64,000 bases of DNA from assembly GCA_029962745.1 (NCBI GenBank), contig CM057151.1, positions 38,539,136 through 38,603,135 of the forward strand, read 5' to 3'. A model generated the notes under the pieces. That model had not been told where the DNA came from, made no database searches, and worked only from the letters and a program-made list of their open reading frames with translations. How positions within the stretch are numbered: position 1 is the stretch's first letter; each line of letters starts with the position of its first letter. Shown piece after piece: positions 10,201 to 18,365 of the stretch. This DNA comes from Echinometra lucunter. Taxonomy: Eukaryota; Echinodermata; Echinoidea; Camarodonta; Echinometridae. A program made the position numbers and the translations under genes.

Positions 10201-13034
10201 GTCCGATGGTTGCTTGGGCACCGCATGTCTGTAGCAGCTGGGGTTGCATCAGGGTAGCTGCCTGGAGGTTGCCTGACTGGCTAACAGTGGTTGGGGCTCC
10301 AGTCGGTGCTGATGGCGTGGATGGCGGTTGCATGGCTGAGTTGTCTGGGGTCTTGGGTGGAGGCTGGTTACCCTGTGGAGTGGACGGTGCATTGGGAATC
10401 TAGAGTTTCAAAGGGCATAATGAGATTAGGAGACAAAGTCAGTCAATACTAATATAGCCACAATAATGTTCTGAAGTAGTCCACCTATGGAAACAGAATA
10501 ATGAGATTAGGAGACAAAGTCAGTCAATACTAATAAAGCCACAATAATGTTCTGAAGTAGTCCACCTATGGAAACAGAATAAAGACAGAGAAAAACTAAA
10601 TTTGTCATTCACATAGAAATAATACTTATCCCACAAAAGACTTTCAATTTTCAACTCTGCACTGAAAGTGCTTTTTTCCCTGTAGACCTTACGCAGGAAG
10701 TCATTTGAGAAGGATATATACATTTTAGTCTGCCGATTTCATTGAATGTACAGGTCTTTGAATGAGAAAATATGGCTGTTATCGTGGTCTAGGTAACCAC
10801 TCGTTCGTTTGCACGCCCACACTTGTGTACAGAGTGAATGGAGGGAGAATGAGATAACCATTGCGTGTGACTGAAAGAAGCGCTGCTGTACAAAGTAAAT
10901 GGTGGTTGCCTATTTCACGATGATGCTGAAAATTCATGAAAAGAATCACAAATTGCACTGAGTGATTTCATCATGAAGTTGAACAGAATCAACTTTGCAT
11001 TCTCACCTGTATTGGTGCTTGAACAAGCTTTGTCCTGACTTGCTGCTGTGGCAGTGAGGTTGGTTGGATCAGAATCTGGTTGTTTCCTCCTGTAATGATC
11101 TGATGAGGGATGAGCTGCTGGATAGTGGCATTTGAATTCTTTGGTTGTTGGTTGCTGCCCCCTGGAGGCTTGGTCATTACTATGGCATTCTTAGAACCCT
11201 GGAGAGGAGGTTGATAGACAACATTCATGGACGATGTAGGAGTTGATGTTGGAGTAGGTGGGCCAATGGTTCCAGCAGGTAGCTGAACCTGTTGTTGTTG
11301 TTGTTGTTGTTGCTGCTGCTGCTGCTGCGGACTACCACCCTGTTGGGAGTTGGTGAGTGCACCAACCTGCCCAAGGGTAGTGATCTTTGCCTGTGGAGAC
11401 TTGATCCCAGGGGATATCACTGTCTGAGCACCACTGGCCAGAGTCAACCCAGGAATCAACTTGCCAGAGGGAAGTATCTGAATTCTCTGACCGCCAGGAG
11501 CAGATGCAGCAATTTTTGCCAAAGCCTGTTGAACAGGCATGGGCTTACCCTTTACTATGGTCCCCGATACTTGTTGAAAATTTGGCTTGCCAGCTTGAGC
11601 TTGACTGCTGCCACTTTGAACTGGTTGTACTCCAGAACTCAGCTGCACAGTGATAGGCTGATTGCCTCCAGACACTGAGCCAACAGCCTGGGCATTACTG
11701 GTCTGCACAGGAGTAAGTGTGCCCTGTGAGGGTGTTGTAAAGGTGGGAAACAGAGATGATGTGAGAACGTACTTTTGTCCATTAGCAGCAACGATTTGGA
11801 ACTGACCTCCTTGAAGTTTAGCAGATGACACGGTAACCTGTTGAGGTTGGTTTGTAGCAGTTGGCTGTGCAGTAGAATTAGACTGCTGTACTGTTTGAAT
11901 TCCAGACACTTTTACAGGATGTGCTGCACCAGCTGCACCTCCTTGAGATTGTTGAGAAGGGGCACCAACAACTATTTTGGGGGAAATTGAAGCAGGTACC
12001 AGTCTAGACTTTGGCAGGCCATGTATCACCTTACCAAGTTGAACCTTTCCAGTACTGTCAACATGGGCAGTCTTGAGTTGGGTTTTGCCGTCTCCAGCAC
12101 CAAGTGCTTGAGGATTGGCAACATACACTTTCAGTGGTCTTAGCTGTTGGTGCTGCTGTTGTTGCTGCTGCTCAGATTGTGAATCCCGTCTCACAATGGG
12201 TATCTGAGGATGAGGCTGAATGTTCACTTGTTGTAAATTGTCAGTCTGTCCATGTGGAGCAGCAGCCAAAACAGCTAGCTTCTTCAGAGGGGGTTGCTGA
12301 GGAGAGCTTGTCTTTGAAGGTGTAGGTGTAGGTGTAGCTGTAGGAATAGGCGACTGACCCTTAGGCACAACCTGGTTCAATATGTACCCTGGAGCCTCGT
12401 TTTTCTTGGTTTGAATATTTTTCTGAGGAAGTGGGGGTGGAGCTGTAGTTGTTCCAGCTGAGCTTGGGGTTTGAACAGGAATCTTTGGTGCTAGTTTTGA
12501 ACTGTGAGGGTTGAAAGGTGGTGGGGTCTTCCTGGCTCTTGCGGCTGCTGCAGCAGCTGCAGCAGCAGCAGCGGCAGCAGCAGTTGCCTTTGCAGAGGCC
12601 ACTGCATCATCATCTTCTGCGGGAGTGATCTTTGGTGGTTGTGCCTGCACTCCTTGTAGTGGAGAACCTGGAGATGGTAAGCGCTTCTTCACAATCACAG
12701 GCCTTTCCTTAAGCACATTCTTTTTCGGCATTATACCTGTTGGCTTCATTTTGATTTGTGGGAGTACTTGGGCCTGCTTGAAAGACCTCACAAATCCTGG
12801 TCTTGGTTGCTGCAGAATGACAATTCCCTGAGGACCTTGAGTTCCACCATTCCTTTCATTTGCACCAGGAGTGGATACTGCAGAGGGTCCGCCTGGTAAA
12901 CCAGCAGAAGGTGGCTGAGGTGAAGGATCAAGCCCAGGTGTTACATTTGGTGCAGCACTGAAAGGTTCCACAAGGGGATTAACAGCTGCTTTACTTCCAT
13001 CCATCTCTACAACATTTGAAATTTCTCATCAGCC
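1028..13034 (-). CDS. MBT-repeat protein with Q/T/P-rich N-terminus (SFMBT/L3MBTL2-like), 3' end missing
   Basis: This is the gene-level entry for a minus-strand gene entering the window at its 5' side and leaving at the left edge. Coding exons are 11007-13004, 10193-10399, 8094-8294, 6594-6742, 3718-3802, 2492-2576 and about 1028-1297. Phases agree for the first six (0,0,0,2,0,1). The product opens with about 890 residues of Gln/Thr/Pro/Ala-rich sequence, then WEEYLDITGAAAAPASCF and a domain ending VHPIGWCARNGYVLTPPN. Both are MBT signatures closest, from memory, to the first MBT repeat of SFMBT1/2 and next to L3MBTL2. MBT proteins bind mono/dimethyl-lysine on histones and act in Polycomb-type repression in the nucleus, so this is probably a chromatin repressor (inference). 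No FCS zinc finger or SAM domain is in the visible part. The long low-complexity N-terminus is not a match I can name. Confidence 0.72.
1400..1965. repeat. Probable degenerate foldback repeat
   Basis: CCGCTTTCCAGA near 1426 is loosely inverted as TCTGAAAGCGG near 1956, and palindromic TACGACGTA-type words (1463, 1533, 1630) are scattered between. The stretch is richer in CpG than its surroundings. I see no coding potential. A degraded DNA transposon is likely, but no target-site duplication is clear. Confidence 0.3.
2492..2576 (-). CDS. MBT gene exon: start of MBT repeat
   Basis: The exon translates as PEEENVEFSWEEYL followed by DITGAAAAPASCFPH. The WEEYL..TGA.AAP...F pattern is the N-terminal helix-strand of an MBT repeat, as in SFMBT1. 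The donor CCAC|GTAAGT at 2491 is strong (phase 1 out). The acceptor chosen is AACAAG|CC at 2577, because it is the only one matching the phase 0 of the preceding exon at 3718. The better-looking TATTAG at 2585 would shift the frame. So the start of this exon is uncertain by eight bases. Confidence 0.75.
2684..3159. mobile_element. MITE-like element with about 30-bp inverted ends
   Basis: CGTCGGCTTCCCGGAAAAAG at 2684 is mirrored at 3131-3159 (CGGCCTTTTTTTCGGGAAGC then CGACG). The interior holds a palindromic GCGCACGTGCGC word near 2714 and no long open frame. Its right end abuts a LINE fragment. It lies in an intron of the MBT gene. Confidence 0.75.
3175..3595 (+). mobile_element. LINE 3' end (reverse transcriptase C-terminus) with ATT tail
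   Basis: Frame +1 from about 3178 to the stop at 3336-3338 reads SRTTLYRDSTFKHVAP and VMWNRLPSDIRNMVS. This is the typical C-terminus of CR1/RTE-like non-LTR reverse transcriptases (R-T-LY-dr-F-vaP-lWN-LP-iR). It is followed by a 3'UTR with a GTGCCTTGAGT motif and an ATT microsatellite tail at 3545-3590. It is 5'-truncated, as usual for LINE insertions. It is a remnant in an intron, antisense to the host gene. Confidence 0.75.
3718..3802 (-). CDS. MBT gene exon, 28 codons
   Basis: I found this short exon by phase. The upstream exon ends with two bases of a codon (phase 2) and this one starts with one base and stays open for 28 codons: PPSNEQTQGFRDVDES, then DRMIFTRPSKLK. The acceptor TTTCCCCAG|G is at 3803 and the donor TTGAAG|GTAGGT at 3717. 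It has no stop and no repeat resemblance. No domain is recognised. It links the low-complexity N-terminus to the MBT repeat. A plus-strand open frame over the same bases is a shadow. Confidence 0.6.
4011..5644. mobile_element. 1.63-kb non-autonomous DNA element with TIRs
   Basis: ATTAGGTGGTCTGTC at 4011-4025 is perfectly inverted at 5630-5644 (GACAGACCACCTAAT). The interior has no transposase frame that I can find. It is AT-rich with scattered GTGACGTCAT-like words and a tRNA-like patch near 5240-5300. It is a likely non-autonomous derivative of a DNA transposon inserted in an intron. The interior could also be a composite of older insertions. Confidence 0.6.
5225..5305 (+). repeat. tRNA-like (SINE) fragment
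   Basis: A B-box-like GGTTCGAGTCCCGG at about 5277-5290 follows a TTGCCTCACATGCTC anticodon-arm-like stretch. There is no good A box and no acceptor-stem pairing, so this is not a functional tRNA. It is more likely a remnant of a tRNA-derived SINE, inside the 4011-5644 element. Confidence 0.45.
5759..6442. mobile_element. MITE, 684 bp, TTTAAAGGAGAAGTC ends
   Basis: TTTAAAGGAGAAGTC at 5759, followed by AGGCGATTTC, is mirrored at 6417-6442 (GAAATCGTCTGGACTTCTCC, then TTTAAA). A related end (TTAAAGGAGAATGCAAC) flanks the large hairpin at 46344-46938, so a family is present. The interior contains GC-richer segments with GCGCATGCGC near 6222 and no convincing gene. Confidence 0.7.
6594..6742 (-). 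CDS. MBT gene exon, Lys/Pro/Glu-rich linker
   Basis: The acceptor TTTCCAG|ATT is at 6743 and the donor CTGAA|GTAAGT at 6593. The exon encodes about 49 residues beginning IEVKHVSTPIPIAP and continuing with KVPVKPIKPSEKEEP and TVKDEPKEPLSSIDVALK. It has alternating charge, VKxEP-like spacing and no fold. The TVKDEPKE stretch contains a VKDE sequence that fits the sumoylation consensus (psi-K-x-E), common in Polycomb-type MBT proteins. That is an inference from four residues. Phase 0 in, phase 2 out. Confidence 0.75.
7070..7859. mobile_element. 790-bp TIR element
   Basis: TATAGACCAATTTCAC at 7070-7085 is perfectly inverted at 7844-7859, and a looser inner match (GCGGTGGGCA / TGCCCACCGC) pairs 7129 with 7790. 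The interior open frames are short and look random. The outer TATA on both sides could be part of a TA target duplication. It is intronic in the MBT gene. Confidence 0.65.
8094..8294 (-). CDS. MBT gene exon, Ser/Gln-rich, 67 codons
   Basis: The acceptor TTGTGCAG|GTTAAC is at 8295 and the donor AAAGAT|GTAAGC at 8093. It is exactly 67 codons, phase 0 at both ends, beginning VNIGQPIQLQSSAGSTNV and ending MPILSPALKD. The composition (Q, S, T, P, with GQIFQLVRAPGK) matches the long upstream exon and gives the feel of a transcriptional cofactor low-complexity region. No known domain. Because both ends are phase 0, it could be skipped without a frameshift. Confidence 0.78.
8313..8785. mobile_element. 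Degenerate foldback element with TTTTCGCG words
   Basis: TTACTGTAAgAGC near 8313 is loosely inverted at 8773-8785 (TTTACAGTAGT). Inner blocks containing CGCGGATTTC, CGAATTC and CGCG words repeat in inverted order on the right side (GCGCGAATTC, CCCGCGAATA, GCGCGAAAAA). The element begins only about 20 bases upstream of the acceptor of the 8094-8294 exon. No gene is seen inside. Confidence 0.5.
8968..9156. mobile_element. Short MITE, TACAGTCAACTCTGC ends
   Basis: TACAGTCAACTCTGCCTAAG at 8968 is mirrored by CTTATGCAGGGTTGACTGTA ending at 9156. The interior repeats a TTCGACTTA word at least four times. It is 189 bp, too short to code, and intronic. Confidence 0.75.
9191..9515. repeat. Large hairpin, arms about 120 bp
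   Basis: The left arm 9191-9310 and right arm 9395-9515 are close inverted copies. Each starts ATAGTTTTCA, continues GAACGTTTTGCGAAGGATGC, then AACATTCGCAT and TGCTCCAAAAGTT. Mismatches and small indels are few. Transcription through the intron would give a long stem-loop RNA. It is probably a MITE. Confidence 0.8.
9809..10013. mobile_element. MITE family A, copy 1
   Basis: GCCAGAATTCACGAAAGAGG, then TTTAAACCAT, is inverted at 9984-10013. A second copy with the same ends and interior (CTTAAGCACACATGCGCA-type block) lies at 39789-40013 in a KLHDC10 intron. No open frame. The family is young enough that both copies are easily aligned by eye. Confidence 0.8.
10193..10399 (-). CDS. MBT gene exon, Pro/Gln/Thr-rich
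   Basis: The acceptor ACTCTAG|ATTCCC at 10400 is phase 0. It encodes IPNAPSTPQGNQPPPKTPDN, then a P/T/Q-rich stretch and LMQPQLLQTCGAQATIGLIQ. The donor I prefer is CAG|GTACCC at 10192 (69 codons). A second phase-0 candidate, GAGAG|GTTATT at 10150, would add 14 codons (VPMVNLVASDILRE), and both are weak. No domain is seen. It is similar in composition to the neighbouring exons. Confidence 0.72.
10418..10579. repeat. 81-bp perfect-period tandem duplication
   Basis: The unit at 10418-10498 is repeated at 10499-10579 with only one or two differences (aatatagcc versus aataaagcc). It begins about 18 bases upstream of the acceptor of the 10193-10399 exon. A very recent duplication, possibly polymorphic. 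Confidence 0.92.
11007..13034 (-). CDS. MBT gene: long first coding exon, low-complexity N-terminus
   Basis: The exon starts at the acceptor TTTTGCAG|GGCTG (13035), has 30 bases of 5'UTR, and codes from the ATG at 13004 for 666 codons to the donor ATACAG|GTGAGA (11006). The start context GAGATGG is acceptable and no upstream in-frame ATG lies in the exon. Visible features: a basic patch (about residues 84-108, with KKNVLKERPVIVKKR), a run of about 15 Ala (142-156), a 6-7 Gln run near residue 280 and a run of about 13 Gln near residue 560 encoded by mixed CAA/CAG. Recurrent motifs such as GQFQIVAANGQKYVL and GQRIQILPSGKL recall Gln-rich transcription factors of the Sp/HCF type, but I recognise no named domain. 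Confidence 0.85.
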
Positions 13035-13419
13035 CTGCAAAACAGAATGAGAACAAGTTTTTATTATTTTTTTTAAGGTTTACTGACAAAACTATTTGGC
13101 ACTGCAGCCATAAAAAAAGAAAAACTCCTATGATAGAAATAACAGGTGAAGCCGGTACATTTAATATGTTATACCAGCAAAGCACAGTAAAAACTAAAAA
13201 ATACTGTAATAATTTTTTTTCCCCCCAACTTAATTGAACTTTAAGGCACTGGTGTTTCTGCAATAAAGGCATTTGCATACATATCGTATTGAGGGAATAG
13301 ATGGTAGATTTTTATCAGATCATACAACATACATTCTATGGTCCAAAACTCAAATCATTTCATTCATATCACAAAGAGACTACAAACAAAAATACATTTT
13401 GTACTTTGTCTTAGCTTTT

Positions 13420-13830
13420 CATTCTGAATCTTAAACCTTATTAGCAAGGCTAAAACCTGACATTTCAGAATCGACCTCTATGACTTTGACCTACATGTAC
13501 GTACCCCAAAATCTAATCAGATTATCTTCCTTTGGTGATGCATTGACTAGCTCCAAGTATAAAATTGATACTTCAAATGGTTCTTGAGATATCCCACTAT
13601 CAGGGCTAACACCAACCAAAAGAACAATTTCATAATCAATTTCTGTAACCTCTGACCTACATACTCCAAATTTAATCAGACCATCTTCATGTGGTGATAC
13701 AGACTAGCATCAAGTTTGAAGTTCGACCTCAAATGGTTGAGATATGTTAACGAAAAAGCGGAATAGATGGACGGACAACCAGCAAACACAATGCCTCCAG
13801 CACCACCTTTGTTGGGCAGGCGCGTGAAAT
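13420..13830. repeat. Decayed TGACCT-type repeat with GGACGGAC motif
   Basis: The words CTTTGACCTACATGTACGTA, CTCTGACCTACATAC, AGATGGACGGAC and CACCACCTTTGTTGGGCAGGC occur in the same order as in the better-preserved array at 41324-42477 (TGACC words, then GGACGGAC, then a GGTGGGCGAGAC-like end). It looks like an older, single-unit relative of that repeat family. Confidence 0.5.
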
Positions 13831-14219
13831 AAAAGAACTAAATCTATAGAATAGCATCACTTGAATAAAAAGATCAAAGCTATCACATTTGCTATTTTTG
13901 TCTTAACTTTCTGAAAAGTTGGATAATTTTTGACATGTCCTCTTTCACTTTTTATTTTCAAATAAATAACTTTATTTTGGAAAATAGCAATACTTAGTAA
14001 CTAAAAGGCAGAATTTAACAGTAGGTAAAGCCCAATAATCCATCCTAAATACACTTGCTTCATTGGCTACTTAGCCAAAGGACAGTGAAAAAGTCCAGGT
14101 GGTGAAACATTTTCTGATCAATAATATTTTATGACCCTGATAAGAATTGTGTCATGACAATATTGTGGAAATGGAAGTATAATTGAGTATAAGAAGAACA
14201 GATATGAAATGTTACCTAA

Positions 14220-14420
14220 TTATGAGCAGGGGCAGTGCCAGAATATTCTGATAGGGGGGCAAGATGACCTACATATGAGTTTATTTATGTTTTAAATGAA
14301 CAAATAGGGCTATCATATAGATGCATAACACTACCCTCTCTTCCCCATAGTTTTTTTTGTTGATCACTCGAAAATCATATGGGTGCCCCCCCCCCTCCCC
14401 TGTAGCACTGCCCCTGGTTT
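14220..14420. repeat. Dispersed repeat shared with 29590-29990
   Basis: Both places carry GAGTTTATTTA, then AACAAATAGGGCT, then CATAACACTACCCTCTC-like sequence, then TCACTnGAnAAATCA followed by runs of C and GCCCCTG. The copy at 29.6-30.0 kb has an expanded CTT microsatellite in the middle. No coding potential. Confidence 0.6.
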
Positions 14421-14864
14421 ATAAAGTGAGAGCATTATCAGCTGTTACCAAATTGTAGTAATGATGTTGGTCAACCCAGGATTACTCCTGAGAAAGTTTT
14501 TAATTACACTTTAATGAGAATATACCAAATAAAATGACATTTAAAGTCTTGATCATAAACAACTTGAACTTACTTTGATCAGAAAAATCTGGAGAAATAC
14601 ATGTACATGTATGTCTATACAGAGGAACTTTTTTTTTCTCCCCAGAGTCCCCAACATACATGTTATAGCTCATGTACAGTTTCAGTAGCAAAAAGAAAAT
14701 TGCGATGAAACCGATTAATATAGTCTCACACTGTCCACCTTACATAAAAAGATGGTATTTCATTCATGATTTTTTGGTAAATTTTAGTGTAAATATCTAA
14801 AAGGAATGCAATATACCACATACAAAAACAAAAACATGTTCATATCACACCCATTCTGAAATCT

Positions 14865-15240
14865 CTACATTGGTTAAAGGTCAATGATCGCATCATCTTC
14901 AAAATCCTTCTCCTTGTATTCCATGCAATTAACGGTTCTGCTCCACAATACAACATCAATCTAATTAACAAATACACTCCTGTCAGGTCCCTACGTTCAT
15001 CCAACTCTGGTTCCCTAGTTGTTCCCAAATCCGTTAAGACATGGGGGATACGGGCTTTTGCTCACGCTGGCCCTGTTCTCTGGAATGATCTTCCCCTGGT
15101 TATCCGTGAATGCACTTCAATTGACACATTTAAACGTTACCTTAAGACGCGTCTATTCAATGCTTCCTACTCTTAATTCTTCCTTAATTTATCATTGTAT
15201 TTGTCCTTTTCTCTCTCTTTCTTTCTGTCAATGCGCCTTG
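14865..15240 (+). mobile_element. LINE 3' end with intact C-terminal RT frame (103 codons)
   Basis: A frame open from 14865 to the TAA at 15174-15176 reads LHWLKVNDRIIFKILLLVFH, then INGSAPQYNINLI, AFAHAGPVLWNDLPLVIREC and TFKRYLKTRLFNASYS. This is the standard end of non-LTR retrotransposon reverse transcriptases (LHWLPV..RI.FKI; aP.lWN.LP..IR; FK..LKT.LF). A GCGCCTTGGGCACTC box follows at 15232. The frame is undamaged over this length although the 5' part is missing, so the insertion is fairly young. It is a different family from the copy at 3175. Confidence 0.85.
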
Positions 15241-15900
15241 GGCACTCTGCAGAGTGGATTTGGTTCATGTGATGTGAGGACCCCTACACCCCGCATGCTC
15301 CCTGCACAACGATCACAGCGTTTCAACATTCTCATCGCATAAACAGAACTCTCATTGGTTTTACATCTGTGCAGGCACTGTGTGAAGCACAATGAAGTTG
15401 TTGGAGTTTTATGTTGCTGACCGAAGATCAAAAATATTTTTCACCTCTCAAAAATTCTTTTTGTCAAATATTCAACTTTGGGAGGTAGAAACATCTTTTA
15501 ATAGTTTTGGAAGTATCTTGCTGCTGACCAGCTAAAGAGAAAGAAATCTGACAAATTGGTTTTTGAGAGCCTGCCAAAACTGCACATAACCTTTACGATT
15601 AAAGCTACTGATTTATGGAAATAATCTTCGATTGAAGAAAAATTCAATTTGTTGAAGAAAAACCTTTCAAGGAATGATGGTAAAAATTCGCATGGAAATT
15701 GATAAGGATTTATCCATTTGCTTTCACAGTAACATTTTGTTTTTAATCCTTCCTTTTTTTCCAGTGTAGAAATTTCCATGTTTTGCATGTATTGTAGGTT
15801 CTGCAAAGTCCACAATTCAATTTTACAGGGAAAAAGTAAGACAGTAAGGGAAAAACAAGACAAAGAGAAAGGAAGAGAAAGCGAGAGGAGGATGATGATT

Positions 15901-16627
15901 AAGTGGACATCACCCGAAACTTTATTTTTGCTCTTTCTCAAATTCAGGTCAATTGTAGGGGTTAAAACTCATACAGAAATTGTAAATGCAAAGGGGTTTC
16001 ATACTCACCCCCCCCCAAAAAAAATTTGTTCCAAATGTCTCCTTACAGCAGAATCCGAACCATACAAAAACTTACATATATGGGACTATGCACAGTTTTT
16101 TAGACTTGGACAGAAAACTATCGGTTCATTTGTAAATTTTTCAATTGGATAACCTGAAGGACATTGTGTCTCACCAAATTAAAAGAAAGTATTACAAAAT
16201 AAGTCACTGAAACGGTATAAAAATCTAAAATATGTAGTGCTGGACAAAGTGAAACATGACTAACCGTAACGTGACTAACCAAGATTTTGGGGTCTACTTT
16301 AAAAAATAGAGAGGAAAACTTTTAAATTTTGTGGATAAACATTTTTCATCATATCAGAAGTAAAGCTGATATGGCTCTAAGTTCAAGGTACAACACAGTA
16401 AGGAAATTTTTTTTTTCAAAAGCATTGCTCGTTTTTTTTGTGTCCTTTCTCATTACAGCTCCGGCATTGTCTAGTTGCGTTTTATTTTCTAATGTATTGT
16501 AGACCTTTGGTGGGAGAATGTGTTGTTTCAAGATTAGGACTTGAAATGAAAGGGATATTTATTTAGCTGCATCAAAAGGTATGAACATTTGCTCAAATGT
16601 AACATTACTAATCATGGAATTGCCTGA
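15901..16627. repeat. 0.73-kb dispersed repeat, copy 1
   Basis: It is colinear with 33977-34708 over its whole length (for example TTTTGCTCTTTCTCAAATTC, CATATATGGGACTATGCACA, GGACAGAAAACTATC and TGGGAGAATnTGTTGTTTCA in both) with modest divergence and same orientation. A short minus-strand open frame (ending near 16349) occurs in both copies but is not convincing as a gene. It could be part of a larger unannotated transposon. Confidence 0.8.
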
Positions 16628-17759
16628 CAGGAGATAATTTAAGGCAGAGAGAAGAAAAGAGAAGATAAAGAAGGATAAAGTTAAAAAGAAAGGGATAAAG
16701 ATAGAAAGAGAAGGAATCAAAATGAAACTCACAATAACACTTGTACTAATAAACTGCTAAAAATAGTATAGAAAATGACAATAAACAATCATCGAAGAAA
16801 GTACCAAGAGGGTCCTTTGTGGATTTGTTTTTAAGTAATCAGGTTTTAGGACCACATAAAATTATATGCAGAATCTTTGTCAATGTACTGCATTGTATTT
16901 CATGCATTATGAAAAAGCGGGGTGATTGTGTAAATAATTGTCAAAATAAGTGAATTCTTCACAGTTCAAACCCAAATGAGAATAACTATTAAAGCTGCAA
17001 AACCACCATCTCAATTAAATTAAGCTCCACGGGAAAGACCAAGGTATGGGGAAAAAATGACTTAAGATACCAAATAGACCAGTTTTCTCATTTTCATGCA
17101 TACTTGTCATACAAAATTTTCTCCATACAACCAAGAAGCTGACCAAAGGCTAATTACCTGACATAGCAACAAATGACTTATGCAAATTAAATTCTATTAA
17201 GATACCATGATGCATAACAGGTGAACTGAAGAGTTAGTAATCAGGGATTCTGGACAGAAACAGGCATAAAATTAAAAAACATTAATGGCAAAACGGGTAT
17301 AATTTAAAAGACAATGTACATAAACACACATGGTAAAAATCAAAATTCTATCCACTGAGGATACTTTCATGTCATATGTTCCATAAAATGGAATGTAAAC
17401 AACAACAACAACAAATACCTTCTTTAAAAATTTGTTTCTCAAACGGACAAAAAATCTGAAAATTTGTTGTATTACACTCGTTTTTCAGTTACAAATGAAA
17501 TGACCAATACCTTTAAAGCTCTAAAAATGTTAAATCTTTTCCCATTCATAATTCATTTCAGCATATCCTTCTTCCCTTCATTTGCAGCAACAACAACAGC
17601 AGTAATAACAATATCAAAAGTGATGATAACTATGATGATAAATAAACTATTGCCATCAAAACTGTAGCACAAATAAAAACAAAACAGTGATTTCCTTTGA
17701 AAACTATTCAAAAGAAGTGTGACATGGCCTTATAGTGCTTCAAGTCTCCCTTTCATTGA

Positions 17760-18365
17760 AGGGCCATTCTCTGGGAAGTGAAACTTTTGGTCACACACTT
17801 GACCATCTAATTTTGCCTTCTTGCTTGAAAATTAGATAACATGTTTTGATTTTTTTATTTTAACCAGTTTTTTACATGAAAAAGGCTCCCCTTTCTTTGT
17901 TAAGAATAAAACATTTCTCAACTATCATGTGCTTACAGAGTCATTTAAAAATGCCCCCTTTTTGAGTGGTCACACACGTGATTGACCCAATTTTCACCTC
18001 CAAAAGAACAGTATGTTCATTCATTTATGGAAAATTGCTTTAAAACTGTTTAGAGCAGTTCCCATCATGCAGTAATGAAAAGTGGAAACTCACATTCCCA
18101 GAGAAATGCGAGAAAAATAGGTTTGAATACCAACAAGTAAGACCCATTTTCGTGCGAAGTCACACACGTGACCAACCTAATTTGACTTCTGAAAGAAAGA
18201 TGATGTACGCTCTTCTAAAATAATTGCCTTCATTCTATTGGGGGTACTACAGTTCTTTAAAATTCCAAAATGAGAGACATCTGCTACAAGATGAATAAGG
18301 ACAAATTAGTTTTGAATCGGCTATTTTTCATAATTTGGGTCACACACGTGACCGAGAATGGCCCT
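17760..18365. repeat. Four-unit array of CACACACGTG motifs inside 12-bp inverted ends
   Basis: AGGGCCATTCTC at 17760-17771 is perfectly inverted at 18354-18365. Between them GTCACACACGTGA-type words recur at 17791 (CACTTGAC variant), 17970, 18160 and 18340, spaced about 180-190 bases, each followed by a TAATTTTGAC/ACC-like block. CACGTG is the canonical E-box for bHLH-zip factors. The array lies in the first intron of the MBT gene. No coding potential. Confidence 0.75.

Noticed and set aside
12104..12325. HCF-1 or Sp-type factor identity for the Gln-rich exon
   Set aside because: Gln/Thr-rich segments look similar, but no Kelch, zinc finger or HCF repeat follows. The downstream exon is an MBT repeat.
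11292..12831. Plus-strand frames with Leu and Ala runs
   Set aside because: Antisense shadows of the Gln and Ala repeats in the long MBT-gene exon.
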